A DNA stretch of 64,000 bases from Niveispirillum sp943370215 (GCA_943370215.1 CALRQC020000022.1:1-64000); one strand, 5' to 3'. Counted from the first letter of the stretch, positions 16,149-25,277 are shown. The notes: a model not told the origin generated them from the sequence alone. Program-made: numbers and translations.

Positions 16149-16280
16149 AGGCGCGATCAATCAATTACCGGTACGGAAGAACGTGTTGCATCAATCAACA
16201 CAGCCATCCTGTTGGTATTTTATTAAAATACAAATAATTAACTCGTTAATATAGTTCTGCTTTTGATTGGTTTGCCAGGC
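16149..16280 (-). promoter_or_regulatory. AT-rich promoter region of pentapeptide gene A
   Basis: This stretch is strikingly AT-rich against its neighbours. It contains two perfect inverted repeats: TATTTT-ATT-AAAATA at 16216-16230 and ATTAAC-TC-GTTAAT at 16237-16250. TTGATTGATGCAACA-like repeats lie nearer the gene start. It separates the stop of paralogue B from the start of paralogue A and probably holds the promoter and operator of A. Confidence 0.5.
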
Positions 16281-17414
16281 TCATGTTTCCGTTTCGGCGA
16301 AGCTGCATTCCCGGAGAACGGCGCCCGCCATCTGCTCCGGCATTATGGTGCAGAGCGCGAAACTGGTCCATTCCACGCTGGCCCCGGCGAAACGCGTGGC
16401 CAGCTTGCCGCCGCCCCGCAGATCCAGATCGCCGAAATCGGCTGAATCCACATTGGTGTGCAACAGGCGCGCATTTTCCAGGCTGGCCCCCCGCAAATCA
16501 GCGCTGGCCAGTTCAGCATAGGCCAGTATGGAACCGTTGAAATCGGCAGCGGCCAACCTTGCATGGGCCAGCTTGGCCCCTGTGAGATCCGCCCCCCGGA
16601 ATGAGACGGCAGAGAGTTCCCGTCCGCGCAGATCGACCCCGCGCAGGGCCTTGCCGGCGAAATCCGCGCGCTGGCCGGCGCGGCCCCCTGAATTCACCCA
16701 TTCCTCATGCGAGGCGACAATCCGGTCGGTCTCCCGCAGGTTGGACAGATGTTCTTCAAAGGCCGGGTTGCCGGAAAACAGACGCCGCGTCTCATCATTC
16801 ACCGTGAAGACGGCGTTCTTGATATTGGCGCCGGTGAAAATTGCCCGGTCCATCGCTGTGCCCAGCAGCACGACACCCTGCAGGTCTGCCCCCGTCAGGT
16901 CAGCGCCGGCCAGATCGGCATTACGCATGTTGACACCGCGTAGCCGTACCTTGTGCAGCACGGCGTCGCGCAGCGTCGCCTCTTCCATATTGCAATAAGA
17001 GAGATCGGTGGTGAATTCCCGCTGCGTCGGCACCCCGCCGCTATTCAGGGTGATGGAACCGATGCGCATGTCGCTGCCGGTCATATTGGCCTGTTGCAGG
17101 TCCGACTTATAAAAGCGGGTGCCGCGCAGGTCGGCGCGGGTGAAATCGCAATGGCGCAGATTGGCGCCGATGAACAGACTGTTGGACAGGTTGGCAGCCT
17201 GGAAATGGCATCCTTCCAGATCAGTGTGCGACAGATTGCAGGCCAGCAGCAGGCATTGCGACAGATCGAAATTATGCAGCCGCATCCCGGAGAGATTTTG
17301 CAGGCGCATTTCCAGCCGTTTGCCCGCGTGACCGCGGGCGAACAGGGTATGCTGGGCCAGCATGACCTGCATATCATGCGATGGCAGGGAGTGGGCACCG
17401 CGGGCTGTATTCAT
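16281..17414 (-). CDS. Pentapeptide-repeat protein B (paralogue of A)
   Basis: A 377-residue pentapeptide-repeat protein, co-linear with protein A over its whole length. The N-terminal block MLAQHTLFARGHAGKRLEMRLQNLSGMRLHNFDLSQ is similar in both. So are the non-repeat segment ending AFEEHLSNLRETDRIVASHEEW and the second repeat block with RGVDLRGRELSAVSFRGADL. Signal peptide and membrane segments are absent. The start is the ATG at 17414; ribosome site matching is weak. The tandem pair results from an old gene duplication. The conserved insert suggests a shared specific partner rather than a mere structural filler. Function is unknown. Confidence 0.88.
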   Translation of the reverse strand: MNTARGAHSLPSHDMQVMLAQHTLFARGHAGKRLEMRLQNLSGMRLHNFDLSQCLLLACNLSHTDLEGCHFQAANLSNSLFIGANLRHCDFTRADLRGTRFYKSDLQQANMTGSDMRIGSITLNSGGVPTQREFTTDLSYCNMEEATLRDAVLHKVRLRGVNMRNADLAGADLTGADLQGVVLLGTAMDRAIFTGANIKNAVFTVNDETRRLFSGNPAFEEHLSNLRETDRIVASHEEWVNSGGRAGQRADFAGKALRGVDLRGRELSAVSFRGADLTGAKLAHARLAAADFNGSILAYAELASADLRGASLENARLLHTNVDSADFGDLDLRGGGKLATRFAGASVEWTSFALCTIMPEQMAGAVLRECSFAETET

Positions 17415-17533
17415 CAATATTTCTGTGTCTGTTCTCTGCCTTGGGTGCCGATCATGCCATACAATACAGCCCCGGTAAGCCACCAAGCGCGCCACCCGCA
17501 CCGACCAAAGGGATTATGCCCTTCGGGGGCGCA

Positions 17534-18544
17534 TCAACCCCAGACGGCGCTGATCGCCGGATGCACCAGTGCCCCTTCATAGCGCAAACCCGGCTCCCGA
17601 TCACGGGCCAGCAGCAGCGGCCCGTCCAGATCGACATAATCAGCCCCCTGGGCCAGCAACAGGGCCGGGGCCATGGAAAGGGAGGTGGCAACCATGCAGC
17701 CGATCATGGTGCGCAGGCCCAAGACCTCTGCCCTTGCCTTCAGCATCAGTGCTTCGGTCAGCCCACCGGTCTTGTCCAGCTTGATATTGATGACGTCATA
17801 GCGATGGGCCAGTTCCTCCAGCCCGTCCAGCCCGTGTACGCTTTCATCGGCGCCGATTGGCAACGGCCGGTCCATGTCGGCCAGGGCGGCATCCTGACCT
17901 GCGGGCAGGGGCTGTTCGATCATCTCCACCCCCAGATCGGCGAACTGCCGGGGCAGATGGGCCAGATCGGCCGGGGTCCAGCCTTCATTGGCATCCACGA
18001 TCAGCCGGGCGGCCGGCGCGGCGGCCCGCACGGCGGTTACCCGCGCCAGATCGGCGCCATCGCCGGCCAGTTTCAGCTTCAGCAGCGGCCGGGTACCCTC
18101 CAGCGTGCGCGCCGATTCCGCCATGGCGGTGGGCGTGTCGATGGACAGGGTGAAGGCGGTGGTCACGGGCAGGGGCTCTGCCAGCCCGGCCAAGCGCCAG
18201 GCCGGTTGGCCGGTGCGCTTGGCGGCCAGATCCCAGAGCGCGCAATCCAGTGCGTTGCGGGCGGCCCCTGGAGGCAGGGCACGCTGTAGCGTGCCCCGGT
18301 CCAACCGCCCGGCTGCCAGGGCGGGGGCCAGCCCGCTGATCGCCGCCATTACCCCTTCCACGCTTTCGCCATAGCGGCCATAGGGAACGCATTCCCCCCG
18401 GCCGATACTGCCATCATCGGCCGTCAATGTGGCGGTGACGACCAGCGCTTGTGTCTTGGCGCCGCGTGCGATGCGGAAACTGCCTTGGATGGGAAAGGCG
18501 GTGCTTTCGACGGAGAGGGCGAGGGAAGGGGCGTTCTCTGTCAT
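17534..18544 (-). CDS. Dipeptide epimerase (L-Ala-D/L-Glu type), enolase superfamily
   Basis: A 336-residue enolase-superfamily enzyme that epimerises dipeptides such as L-Ala-D-Glu, released from peptidoglycan, or a related acylated amino acid (DgcA-like). Motifs fit well: KxK catalytic lysine pair at residues 156-158, metal ligands Asp184 (DANEGW), Glu210 (MIEQPL) and Asp233 (GADES), and the second acid/base Lys in NIKLDK (255-258). The N-terminal capping domain and the length are normal. This would feed murein recycling; no partner peptidase is adjacent. It lies 119 bases upstream of pentapeptide gene B on the same strand. Confidence 0.9.
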   Translation of the reverse strand: MTENAPSLALSVESTAFPIQGSFRIARGAKTQALVVTATLTADDGSIGRGECVPYGRYGESVEGVMAAISGLAPALAAGRLDRGTLQRALPPGAARNALDCALWDLAAKRTGQPAWRLAGLAEPLPVTTAFTLSIDTPTAMAESARTLEGTRPLLKLKLAGDGADLARVTAVRAAAPAARLIVDANEGWTPADLAHLPRQFADLGVEMIEQPLPAGQDAALADMDRPLPIGADESVHGLDGLEELAHRYDVINIKLDKTGGLTEALMLKARAEVLGLRTMIGCMVATSLSMAPALLLAQGADYVDLDGPLLLARDREPGLRYEGALVHPAISAVWG

Positions 18545-18719
18545 GTTTCTCGTCTGGCAAATGGGGTCATTTATCCTAGACCTCTTGTGGCCACTTTCCC
18601 ATCATTCAACGGATGTGACAGTTTCTGCTGCACTGCCATGGCGGTCGCGCGGGGGGCTTCCCATGTGATAGACCGTTGGCGCCCGACGCCGAAGGGCGGC
18701 CTGAAGGGATGGGGAAAAG

Positions 18720-19553
18720 ATGGATTTCCGCGTTGCCTGGCGTGAATCGCTGGCGGTTTACCTGCTGATGCTGGCCGATCCAGGCCGTGTCGTCCGTTTT
18801 GCCGGGGCGCCGGCCCTGGTGCTGACCGTGCTGGGTGTGGCCCAGATGACGGGGCTTCAGGGCAGTACGGGCAATCTGCTGCTGTTGTTATCCCTGTTGG
18901 GCACGATCTGGAGCGTGGGTGTCTGGACGGTGCGCTGGGCGCGCTTTCTGCTGCTGGGGGAAGATCAGGTCCAGTTCTGGGACATGCCGTTCGACCGGCG
19001 CGCCTGGCGCACCGGCGGGATTGTGCTGGCCCTGATTCTGGGGTCTCTGATGACGGCAATCGTTCCCGCTTCCCTGGTCATGGCCGTGCTGACCGGGCTG
19101 GTCGGCGGTCTGCCGCCAGGGACGCCGCCAGTGGACGCGCCGGCCCTGGCGGCCATGCTGCCGGACTGGTTCCATTTATTGGCGATTCTGGTCTGTCTCT
19201 TGATGATGCTGTGGCCGGTGGCGCGGCTGGCACCCGGTATCGGGGCGGTGGTCCAGGACCAGCCGATGGCGCTGGGCGGCAGTTGGAAGGCCACTGCCCG
19301 CCTGGGCGGCCTGCCGGCCTGTCTCGCCCTGCTGCTGGTCAGTGTGCCGATGCAGATTCCCTCCCTGTTGCTGGTGTTCGGATCGCTGGCCAGTGGCAAT
19401 GTGCTGCTGCTGCTGATCACCAATCTGGTGATGTCCCTGACCCAGCCGTTAGTGGTGGCGGCGTCCGCCCTGCTGTGGGCCCGTATCTATGGCGTGGCTA
19501 TCGGCCCCTATATCAAGCCCCGGCCAGTGCGTCCGGATGACGAGGCAGAATGA
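18720..19553 (+). CDS. Polytopic membrane protein, unrecognised
   Basis: A 277-residue protein with about six hydrophobic segments, among them APALVLTVLGVAQMTG, LLLLLSLLGTIWSVGVW, IVLALILGSLMTAIVP, LLAILVCLLMMLWPVARL and two near the C-terminus. There is a short soluble loop with DQVQFWDMPFDRRAW near residue 85. It resembles uncharacterised inner-membrane proteins of alphaproteobacteria, but I cannot name the family. Its C-terminus is charged (RPVRPDDEAE). It ends 15 bases before the convergent FG-GAP gene. Confidence 0.72.
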   Translation: MDFRVAWRESLAVYLLMLADPGRVVRFAGAPALVLTVLGVAQMTGLQGSTGNLLLLLSLLGTIWSVGVWTVRWARFLLLGEDQVQFWDMPFDRRAWRTGGIVLALILGSLMTAIVPASLVMAVLTGLVGGLPPGTPPVDAPALAAMLPDWFHLLAILVCLLMMLWPVARLAPGIGAVVQDQPMALGGSWKATARLGGLPACLALLLVSVPMQIPSLLLVFGSLASGNVLLLLITNLVMSLTQPLVVAASALLWARIYGVAIGPYIKPRPVRPDDEAE

Positions 19554-19568
19554 CCCTTGAGAGGGGTT

Positions 19569-20927
19569 TTACGGATGGCGGATGGTCAGCGTCTGGCAGC
19601 TTTGTGGCCGGTCCAGCCGCAGGACGGCCCCATCCGGCCAGATGATCTCCACCTGATCCACCTGATGGGCAGCGCCCAGCCCGAAATGGGCCACCGGCTC
19701 CATCTGGCAGAGATAGCCTGATCCGGCGCAGATGGACCGCATCTGCTGCCGCCCGCCGGCCCAGAGCCGCACCAGCGCGCCCCGTGCCGGCGCGCCGGCC
19801 TTCGTCAGCGGCCGGACCCGCAGCCAATGATGGCCGCGCGGTTCGGCGATGAACAGGGATAGCGGCTGGGCTGCCTGTTCACCATGGGCCACCAGCAATT
19901 CCAACTGCCCGTCGCCATCCAGATCGGCGACGGCGGCCCCGGTGCCCAAGCCCTGGGGCAGGGCGGCGTCGCCAGCATCCAGCAAGACCCAGCGCTGGTC
20001 CCGCCAGCCGAACAGCCGGTTGGGCTGGCCCAGATTGTTGAAGAAAATCTCCTCGTACCCGTCATTATCGAAATCGGCGACGATGACGGTGCGGGTGCGC
20101 GATGTCTGCGCCATCTCCGGCGGGGCGACATCGGCGAATCCACCGCCGCCGCCCTGCTGATAGAGCCGGTGGCGGCCTTCCCAATTGGCCAGCACCAGAT
20201 CAAAGCGCCCATCCTCCCCATCCAGCAGGGCCACACCGCGTGCCGCCTGGGCCGGATCGGTCAGCCCCAGGGCCTCCGCCATCTCCAGGAAATGCCCGCT
20301 GCCATCATTGCGGAACAGCAGGTTGGAGCCCGCTTCCATGCCGATGAAAATATCCGGCCGCCCGCCCAGCAGCGGGGCTGCCAGCAGGGAACGGCCGGCC
20401 CCGGGCCCATCCAGCCCGCAATCATCGGCCACATCCTGCACCCGTCCCCGCGCGCCCATTTCATAAAGCCGCAGCGGCCCGCCATGGTTGGCGACGATAA
20501 AGCTGTAACGGCCGCTGCCGGTGCGGTCGATCACGCCGACACTGCGCCCGGCGAAACGGTTGGCGGCGGCAAAATTCTCCGACAGGGCGAACAGGTCGAT
20601 CCAGCGCTGGCCGAAACAGGCAAACAGCCGGTCGCTGACCTGTTTGGGCCCGGAATGGCCGTCATTGTTGAGGATATACAGCTCCTCCCGCCCATCGCCA
20701 TCCAGATCGCCGCAGGCCAAGCCCACGGCGCGCCGCCCGGCATCGGCGATCAGCGGGTCGGTGATATCGACCAGCCGATGGCCATCCCATTTCAGCAGAC
20801 GATTCGGGCCGCCATAGCCGGCCACCATAATCTCGTCATGCCCATCGCCATCCAGATCGGCCACCGCCACACCGTAATGCAGCGCCGGAACATTGCCGGA
20901 AATCAGGTTGGAGCATTCGATGAACAT
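19569..20927 (-). CDS. FG-GAP/VCBS repeat protein with UnbV/ASPIC C-terminus
   Basis: A 452-residue protein of the CRTAC1-like family. Repeated calcium-binding beta-propeller blades are visible as DLDGDGHDEI, DLDGDGREELYI, DFDNDGYEEIFFNN and DLDGDGQLELLVA, each with the Asp-rich FG-GAP loop. The C-terminal 80 residues (HHWLRVRPLTKAGAPARGALV to QVEIIWPDGAVLRL) match the UnbV/ASPIC domain. Such proteins are normally exported, yet no signal peptide is visible at the predicted start. The N-terminus (MFIECSNLISGNVPALHYG) runs straight into the first blade. ATG 20927 follows AGGGGA. A missing leader, or a truly cytosolic form, should be considered. Confidence 0.85.
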   Translation of the reverse strand: MFIECSNLISGNVPALHYGVAVADLDGDGHDEIMVAGYGGPNRLLKWDGHRLVDITDPLIADAGRRAVGLACGDLDGDGREELYILNNDGHSGPKQVSDRLFACFGQRWIDLFALSENFAAANRFAGRSVGVIDRTGSGRYSFIVANHGGPLRLYEMGARGRVQDVADDCGLDGPGAGRSLLAAPLLGGRPDIFIGMEAGSNLLFRNDGSGHFLEMAEALGLTDPAQAARGVALLDGEDGRFDLVLANWEGRHRLYQQGGGGGFADVAPPEMAQTSRTRTVIVADFDNDGYEEIFFNNLGQPNRLFGWRDQRWVLLDAGDAALPQGLGTGAAVADLDGDGQLELLVAHGEQAAQPLSLFIAEPRGHHWLRVRPLTKAGAPARGALVRLWAGGRQQMRSICAGSGYLCQMEPVAHFGLGAAHQVDQVEIIWPDGAVLRLDRPQSCQTLTIRHP

Positions 20928-21099
20928 CACCGTCCCCTGCCAGATGGACCCGTTGGGTATGAACCTGTTGATACGCCCATTGGCGCGGCTGCGGCAAGCG
21001 ACCCCTCCGGGTCAAGGGCGCAGTAACGCATGGCCGGACCGCATCGGCCAAAAGCCCTGCAACACCGCCAGTCAACCCTATTCTTGGGATATAGACCGG

Positions 21100-21185
21100 C
21101 AAAAAGCACTTGTGGTGGGGACGGGATTTGGTACGATCCGGCCTCTCAGCAAACAAGATATTGTGTCCACTGCAAGTTATCCACA
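21100..21185 (+). promoter_or_regulatory. NrdR-like box and DnaA box before nrdA
   Basis: ACAAGATATTGTGT at 21153-21166 is nearly symmetric and fits the NrdR box pattern. A weaker sequence, CAAAAAGCACTTGTG at 21100-21114, could be a partner; its centre is about 52 bases away rather than the usual 31-32. A perfect DnaA consensus box TTATCCACA lies at 21177-21185, 32 bases before the nrdA ATG. NrdR and DnaA control of nrd genes is established in enterobacteria. The NrdR call is good; the second box is tentative. Confidence 0.68.
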
Positions 21186-21217
21186 GCGTCTGCACTGGGG
21201 AAAACGGGGTATAGGTC

Positions 21218-23080
21218 ATGCGCGACGGCGAAGTGAATGAATGGGTTCCGCAGGGTAGCGATGTGTTCGGTCAGGTGCAGATGGTTAAACATCCCGCCGT
21301 GGTCGTCGATCGTACCCGTGATGAACTGTTGACCGCCTTCGGCAAGGCCACGCTGAACGACCGCTATCTGATGCCGGGCGAATCCTATCAGGATCTGTTT
21401 GCCCGCGTTGCCAGCTATTACGCGGATGATCAGAGCCACGCCCAGCGCCTGTATGATTATATCTCCCGCCTCTGGTTCATGCCGGCCACGCCGGTGCTGT
21501 CCAATGGCGGCACCAGCCGTGGCCTGCCCATTTCCTGCTTCCTGAACGAGGCCAGCGACAGCTTGGAAGGCATTGTCGGCCTGTGGAACGAGAATGTGTG
21601 GCTGGCGGCCAAGGGTGGCGGCATCGGCTCCTACTGGGGTAATCTGCGCTCCATCGGGGAGCAGGTGAAGGATAGCGGCAAGACCAGCGGCGTCATCCCC
21701 TTCATCCGGGTGATGGACAGCCTGACGCTGGCCATTTCCCAGGGCTCGCTTCGCCGGGGTTCGGCCGCCTGCTATCTGCCGATCACCCATCCGGAGGTGG
21801 AGGAATTCATCGAGATGCGCCGCCCCACCGGCGGCGACCCGAACCGCAAGGCGCTGAACCTGCACCATGGCATCTCCATCACCGACGCCTTCATGCGCGC
21901 GGTGGAGAATGACGAGGAATGGGGCCTGACCAGCCCGAAGGATGGCCGTATCCTGCGCCGGGTGAAGGCCCGCGACCTGTGGATCCGCATCCTGACGGCG
22001 CGGGTGGAAACGGGTGAACCCTACCTGCTGTTCATCGACCATGTGAACCGGGCCATCCCGCAGCATCATAAGCTGGCCGGGTTGAACGTGAAGATGTCCA
22101 ACCTGTGCAGCGAAATCACGCTGCCGACGGGTCTGGACCCCTGGGGCAAGCAGCGCACCGCCGTCTGCTGCCTCTCCTCCCTGAACCTGGAATATTTCCT
22201 GGAATGGCAGGATCACCCGACCTTTATCGAGGATACGCTGCGCTTCCTGGATAATGTCATGACGGACTTCATCCAGAAGGCCCCGTCGGACATGGAACGC
22301 GCCAAATATTCCGCCATGCGCGAACGCTCTGTCGGGCTGGGCGTCATGGGCTTCCACAGCTTCCTGCAAAGCCAGATGATCCCGCTGGAAGGGGTGATGG
22401 CCAAGGTGTGGAACAAGCGCATGTTCGCGCTGATCAAGCGTCAGGCCGATGCCGCTTCGGTGAAGCTGGCGCATGAGCGGGGGCCGTGCCCGGATGCCGC
22501 CGAATATGGCATCATGGAACGCTTCTCCAACAAGATCGCCATTGCGCCGACGGCGTCCATCTCCATCATCACCGGCGGCGCCTCGCCGGGGATTGAGCCG
22601 AACGCCGCCAATGCCTTCACCCATAAGACCCTGTCGGGCAGCCATTCGGTGCGCAACCCGTACCTGGAAAAGCTGCTGGAGCAGAAGGGCCGCAATGATG
22701 AGGATACCTGGTCCGACATCACGCTGACCGGTGGCTCCGTCCAGCACCTGGACTTCCTGACCCAGGATGAAAAGGACGTGTTCAAGACGGCGTTCGAGTT
22801 GGATCAGCGCTGGCTGATCGAACATGCCGCCGACCGCACGCCCTATATCTGTCAGAGCCAGTCGCTGAACGTCTTCCTGCCGGCCGATGTGCATAAGCGT
22901 GACCTGCACCAGATCCATATGCTGGCCTGGAAGAAGGGTGTGAAGAGCCTCTACTATCTGCGCTCCCTGTCGGTGCAGCGGGCTGAAAGTAACATGACCA
23001 AGACCATTGGTTCCGACAAGCCGGCGCCTGTAGCCCCGGTGGAAACCAACAAGTACGACGAATGCCTCGCCTGTCAGTGA
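21218..23080 (+). CDS. nrdA: Ribonucleoside-diphosphate reductase alpha subunit
   Basis: A 620-residue catalytic subunit of class I ribonucleotide reductase, which makes dNDPs from NDPs. The key cysteines are Cys107 (LPISCFLNEASDS, redox pair), Cys297 (SNLCSEI, thiyl radical) and Cys318 (CCLSSLNL, redox partner). The radical-transfer Tyr pair is in KSLYYLRSLS, and the C-terminal tail ECLACQ carries the thioredoxin-reducible pair. The protein begins directly with the R1 N-terminal region: the ATP-cone that gives dATP feedback inhibition is absent, and the length is short relative to the E. coli protein (about 760). The partner nrdB lies 3.8 kb downstream beyond three other genes. Confidence 0.97.
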   Translation: MRDGEVNEWVPQGSDVFGQVQMVKHPAVVVDRTRDELLTAFGKATLNDRYLMPGESYQDLFARVASYYADDQSHAQRLYDYISRLWFMPATPVLSNGGTSRGLPISCFLNEASDSLEGIVGLWNENVWLAAKGGGIGSYWGNLRSIGEQVKDSGKTSGVIPFIRVMDSLTLAISQGSLRRGSAACYLPITHPEVEEFIEMRRPTGGDPNRKALNLHHGISITDAFMRAVENDEEWGLTSPKDGRILRRVKARDLWIRILTARVETGEPYLLFIDHVNRAIPQHHKLAGLNVKMSNLCSEITLPTGLDPWGKQRTAVCCLSSLNLEYFLEWQDHPTFIEDTLRFLDNVMTDFIQKAPSDMERAKYSAMRERSVGLGVMGFHSFLQSQMIPLEGVMAKVWNKRMFALIKRQADAASVKLAHERGPCPDAAEYGIMERFSNKIAIAPTASISIITGGASPGIEPNAANAFTHKTLSGSHSVRNPYLEKLLEQKGRNDEDTWSDITLTGGSVQHLDFLTQDEKDVFKTAFELDQRWLIEHAADRTPYICQSQSLNVFLPADVHKRDLHQIHMLAWKKGVKSLYYLRSLSVQRAESNMTKTIGSDKPAPVAPVETNKYDECLACQ

Positions 23081-23118
23081 GGCTTTCTAAATAGGCAAAG
23101 CTGAATAGTTTTCTATCG

Positions 23119-23148
23119 TGCCGCCGGCCTTGCCGGCGGCATTTTTTC
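23119..23148 (+). terminator. Rho-independent terminator after nrdA
   Basis: A 9-bp GC-rich hairpin (gccgccggc/gccggcggc, 3-nt loop) followed by a run of six T residues, 38 bases after the nrdA stop. It shows that nrdA is not co-transcribed with the downstream chemoreceptor or nrdB. Confidence 0.93.
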
Positions 23149-23502
23149 TGCGCGGGTGGAACTGTGCATTATTGTATGACCAGATGGAGCGTTTGATGCC
23201 CTGTCTGAAATCGATCGGCGTGGTGAAACGGCTATCGCAGCCCTATGATTGTTTCAAAAAAGTGACAAACGGGACCAACGGATTTTTCTTATTAAGATTT
23301 TATTTTACACCTTGGCGGGTTTATAGAGATTTTCCTGTTTGAATTTAAGTAAGCAATCGTTTTCGTATCTTTATAAACTGTGCATTTTCTAATGGAAAAC
23401 AAAATAAAAACTATGGTTAACGAACTGTTAATAAATTTTGACTCGCTATGATCTTATTTCGATTCTAATTTCCCTGCGTCTCTTAAAAATCAGGGGGATG
23501 AG
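23149..23502 (+). other. AT-rich gene-less region before chemoreceptor gene
   Basis: About 350 bases without a credible gene. The stretch is markedly AT-rich, especially at 23280-23480, with runs such as aaaacaaaataaaaact and tggttaacgaactgttaataaa. It probably holds the promoter of the chemoreceptor gene, whose ribosome site (CAGGGGG) is at 23490-23496. A 74-codon open frame starting inside the nrdA terminator has no ribosome site and is not accepted. The sharp base-composition change suggests a curved or protein-bound promoter. Confidence 0.55.
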
Positions 23503-25194
23503 ATGTTATCAAATTTCAAAATCCCAACCAAAATATTTGCGGTTGTTGGATTCCTTTGTGTGGTGTCGATGGTGATTGCGGCGGTTGGGATGTCCGGCGC
23601 GAACCAGATGGAGGATTTGGCGCAGGAATCGCAAAAGGCGGCACGGGCGATGCGCCTGACCGCCCAAGTGAACCGCCTCGTTGTCACGATGAACCGTGCC
23701 GAATATGCCCTGGCGGCCAATCCTGCCGAGGTTGCTGAGGTGGAAAAGGGTGTCACTGAGGTACAGCAGCAGACACTGAAGAACCTTACCGAACTGGATG
23801 GGTTGGTCGATCCAAAACAAGCTGCGTTGCTGGCCGACATCCGCCTGACCTATGCGCGCTACGAAAGGGAGCTGGAAGGGACCTTTGCCCGCGCAAAGAC
23901 AGTTGGGGCGGTGACGATGAGCGAGGCGCAGAAGGCGGTTTATAACGAGGTGTTGTCCAGCCGGTCCGTGGCCGACAAGCTGCGCGATGATCTGAAGGCG
24001 CTGGTCGATTATACGGATAACAAGTCTGACTCTATCGCCAATCAGGCCAACGCCAAGGGCGAAGAGATTGGGCTTTTGCTGGCGTTGGTTGCCGGTATCG
24101 GCATTCTCGCTGGTGCGGGCGGTGCTTGGGCTGTGGCCAGCTTCGGTGTGGTCAAGCCGTTGGCGGCAGCGCTGGAATGTCTGCGCCGTTTGGCCAATGG
24201 GGAATTGAACCTGGCCATTGTCGGCAAGGGGCGCGGGGATGAGATCGGTGACATGGCCGAGGCCATGCTGGTGTTCCAGGAAAATGCGTTCCAGCGCCAG
24301 AAATTGCAGGAACAGCAGGAAGCCGAGCAACAGCAGCGTCTGGCCCGTGCGGCCCGCATCCAGGATCTGGTGCAGGAGTTTGAAAGCACGATGGGCAATG
24401 TGGTGGAGGTGATTTCGTCCGCCACCACCGAACTGGAAGCCACCGCTAATTCCATGTCCAGTACGGCAGAGCAGACGGAACAGCAGTCCAGCGCTGTGGC
24501 TTCCGCTTCTGAACAGGCCACCGCGAATGTGGAGACCATGGCGGCGGCAACCGAAGAACTGGCGGCGACGGTGCAGGAAGTGACCCGCCAGATGCATGAT
24601 GCCCGCACCATTGCCGATGAGGCAGCCCGCGAAGCCAGCAGCAGCCGGGAACAGGTGGAAGCGCTGGAAGCAGCCGGGGAACGGATTGGTGATGTTGTCG
24701 CCCTGATTCAGGATGTGGCGGGCCAGACCAACCTGCTGGCATTGAACGCCACCATCGAGGCCGCGCGGGCAGGGGAGGCCGGCAAGGGCTTTGCCGTGGT
24801 TGCCAGCGAGGTCAAGCAACTGGCCAACCAGACCGCCCGCGCCACCGACGATATCCGCATCCAGGTGGAGGCGATGCGTGCTTCCATCAAGGCGGCCGCT
24901 GACAAGATCGGTCATGTTGCCGGTGTCGTGGATCGCTTGAACCGGGTTGCGGCCAGTGTTGCCAGTGCGGCCGAACAGCAGGCGGCGGCCACGGCGGAAA
25001 TCGGTCGCAATGCCTCGGAAGCGGCACGTGGGACGCAGGAAGTATCCAGCACCATCCATCAGGTGCGCGAGGCGGCGGGCACCACGGCGGCGGCGTCGGG
25101 ACAAGTTTTGGCCTCTGCCGGGGAACTGGCGCATAAGACGGTGGATATGCGTCAGAGCATCAGCCGTTTCATCGAAGGGGTGCGCGCCGCCTGA
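23503..25194 (+). CDS. Methyl-accepting chemotaxis protein
   Basis: A 563-residue transmembrane chemoreceptor. TM1 is at about residues 12-32 (FAVVGFLCVVSMVIAAVGM). A mostly helical periplasmic domain of about 155 residues follows (four-helix-bundle type, with VNRLVVTMNRAEYAL). TM2 is near 187-210 (LLLALVAGIGILAGAGGAWAV). Then come a HAMP domain (VVKPLAAALECLRRLANGEL, DEIGDMAEAM) and the signalling domain. Its conserved hairpin GQTNLLALNATIEAARAGE lies near residues 407-425. No C-terminal CheR-docking pentapeptide is present. It couples to CheA/CheW to control flagellar rotation. No che genes are nearby; the ligand is unknown. Confidence 0.95.
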   Translation: MLSNFKIPTKIFAVVGFLCVVSMVIAAVGMSGANQMEDLAQESQKAARAMRLTAQVNRLVVTMNRAEYALAANPAEVAEVEKGVTEVQQQTLKNLTELDGLVDPKQAALLADIRLTYARYERELEGTFARAKTVGAVTMSEAQKAVYNEVLSSRSVADKLRDDLKALVDYTDNKSDSIANQANAKGEEIGLLLALVAGIGILAGAGGAWAVASFGVVKPLAAALECLRRLANGELNLAIVGKGRGDEIGDMAEAMLVFQENAFQRQKLQEQQEAEQQQRLARAARIQDLVQEFESTMGNVVEVISSATTELEATANSMSSTAEQTEQQSSAVASASEQATANVETMAAATEELAATVQEVTRQMHDARTIADEAAREASSSREQVEALEAAGERIGDVVALIQDVAGQTNLLALNATIEAARAGEAGKGFAVVASEVKQLANQTARATDDIRIQVEAMRASIKAAADKIGHVAGVVDRLNRVAASVASAAEQQAAATAEIGRNASEAARGTQEVSSTIHQVREAAGTTAAASGQVLASAGELAHKTVDMRQSISRFIEGVRAA

Positions 25195-25277
25195 TCCCGC
25201 CTTTCCACTGTCGAATGGCACGACAGGTCAATGCTCCTGCCCCGTGAAAGGTGGGGGCATTGGCTTGGAATGAAACG

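Noticed and set aside
21146..22918. 590-codon minus-strand open frame opposite nrdA
   Set aside because: Composition is a reflection of the GC-biased codons of nrdA; no motif or ribosome site.
23118..23342. 74-codon frame after nrdA
   Set aside because: Begins inside the nrdA terminator and has no ribosome site.
23509..25221. 570-codon minus-strand open frame opposite the chemoreceptor
   Set aside because: His/Gly/Arg-rich translation typical of an antisense shadow; the chemoreceptor motifs decide the strand.
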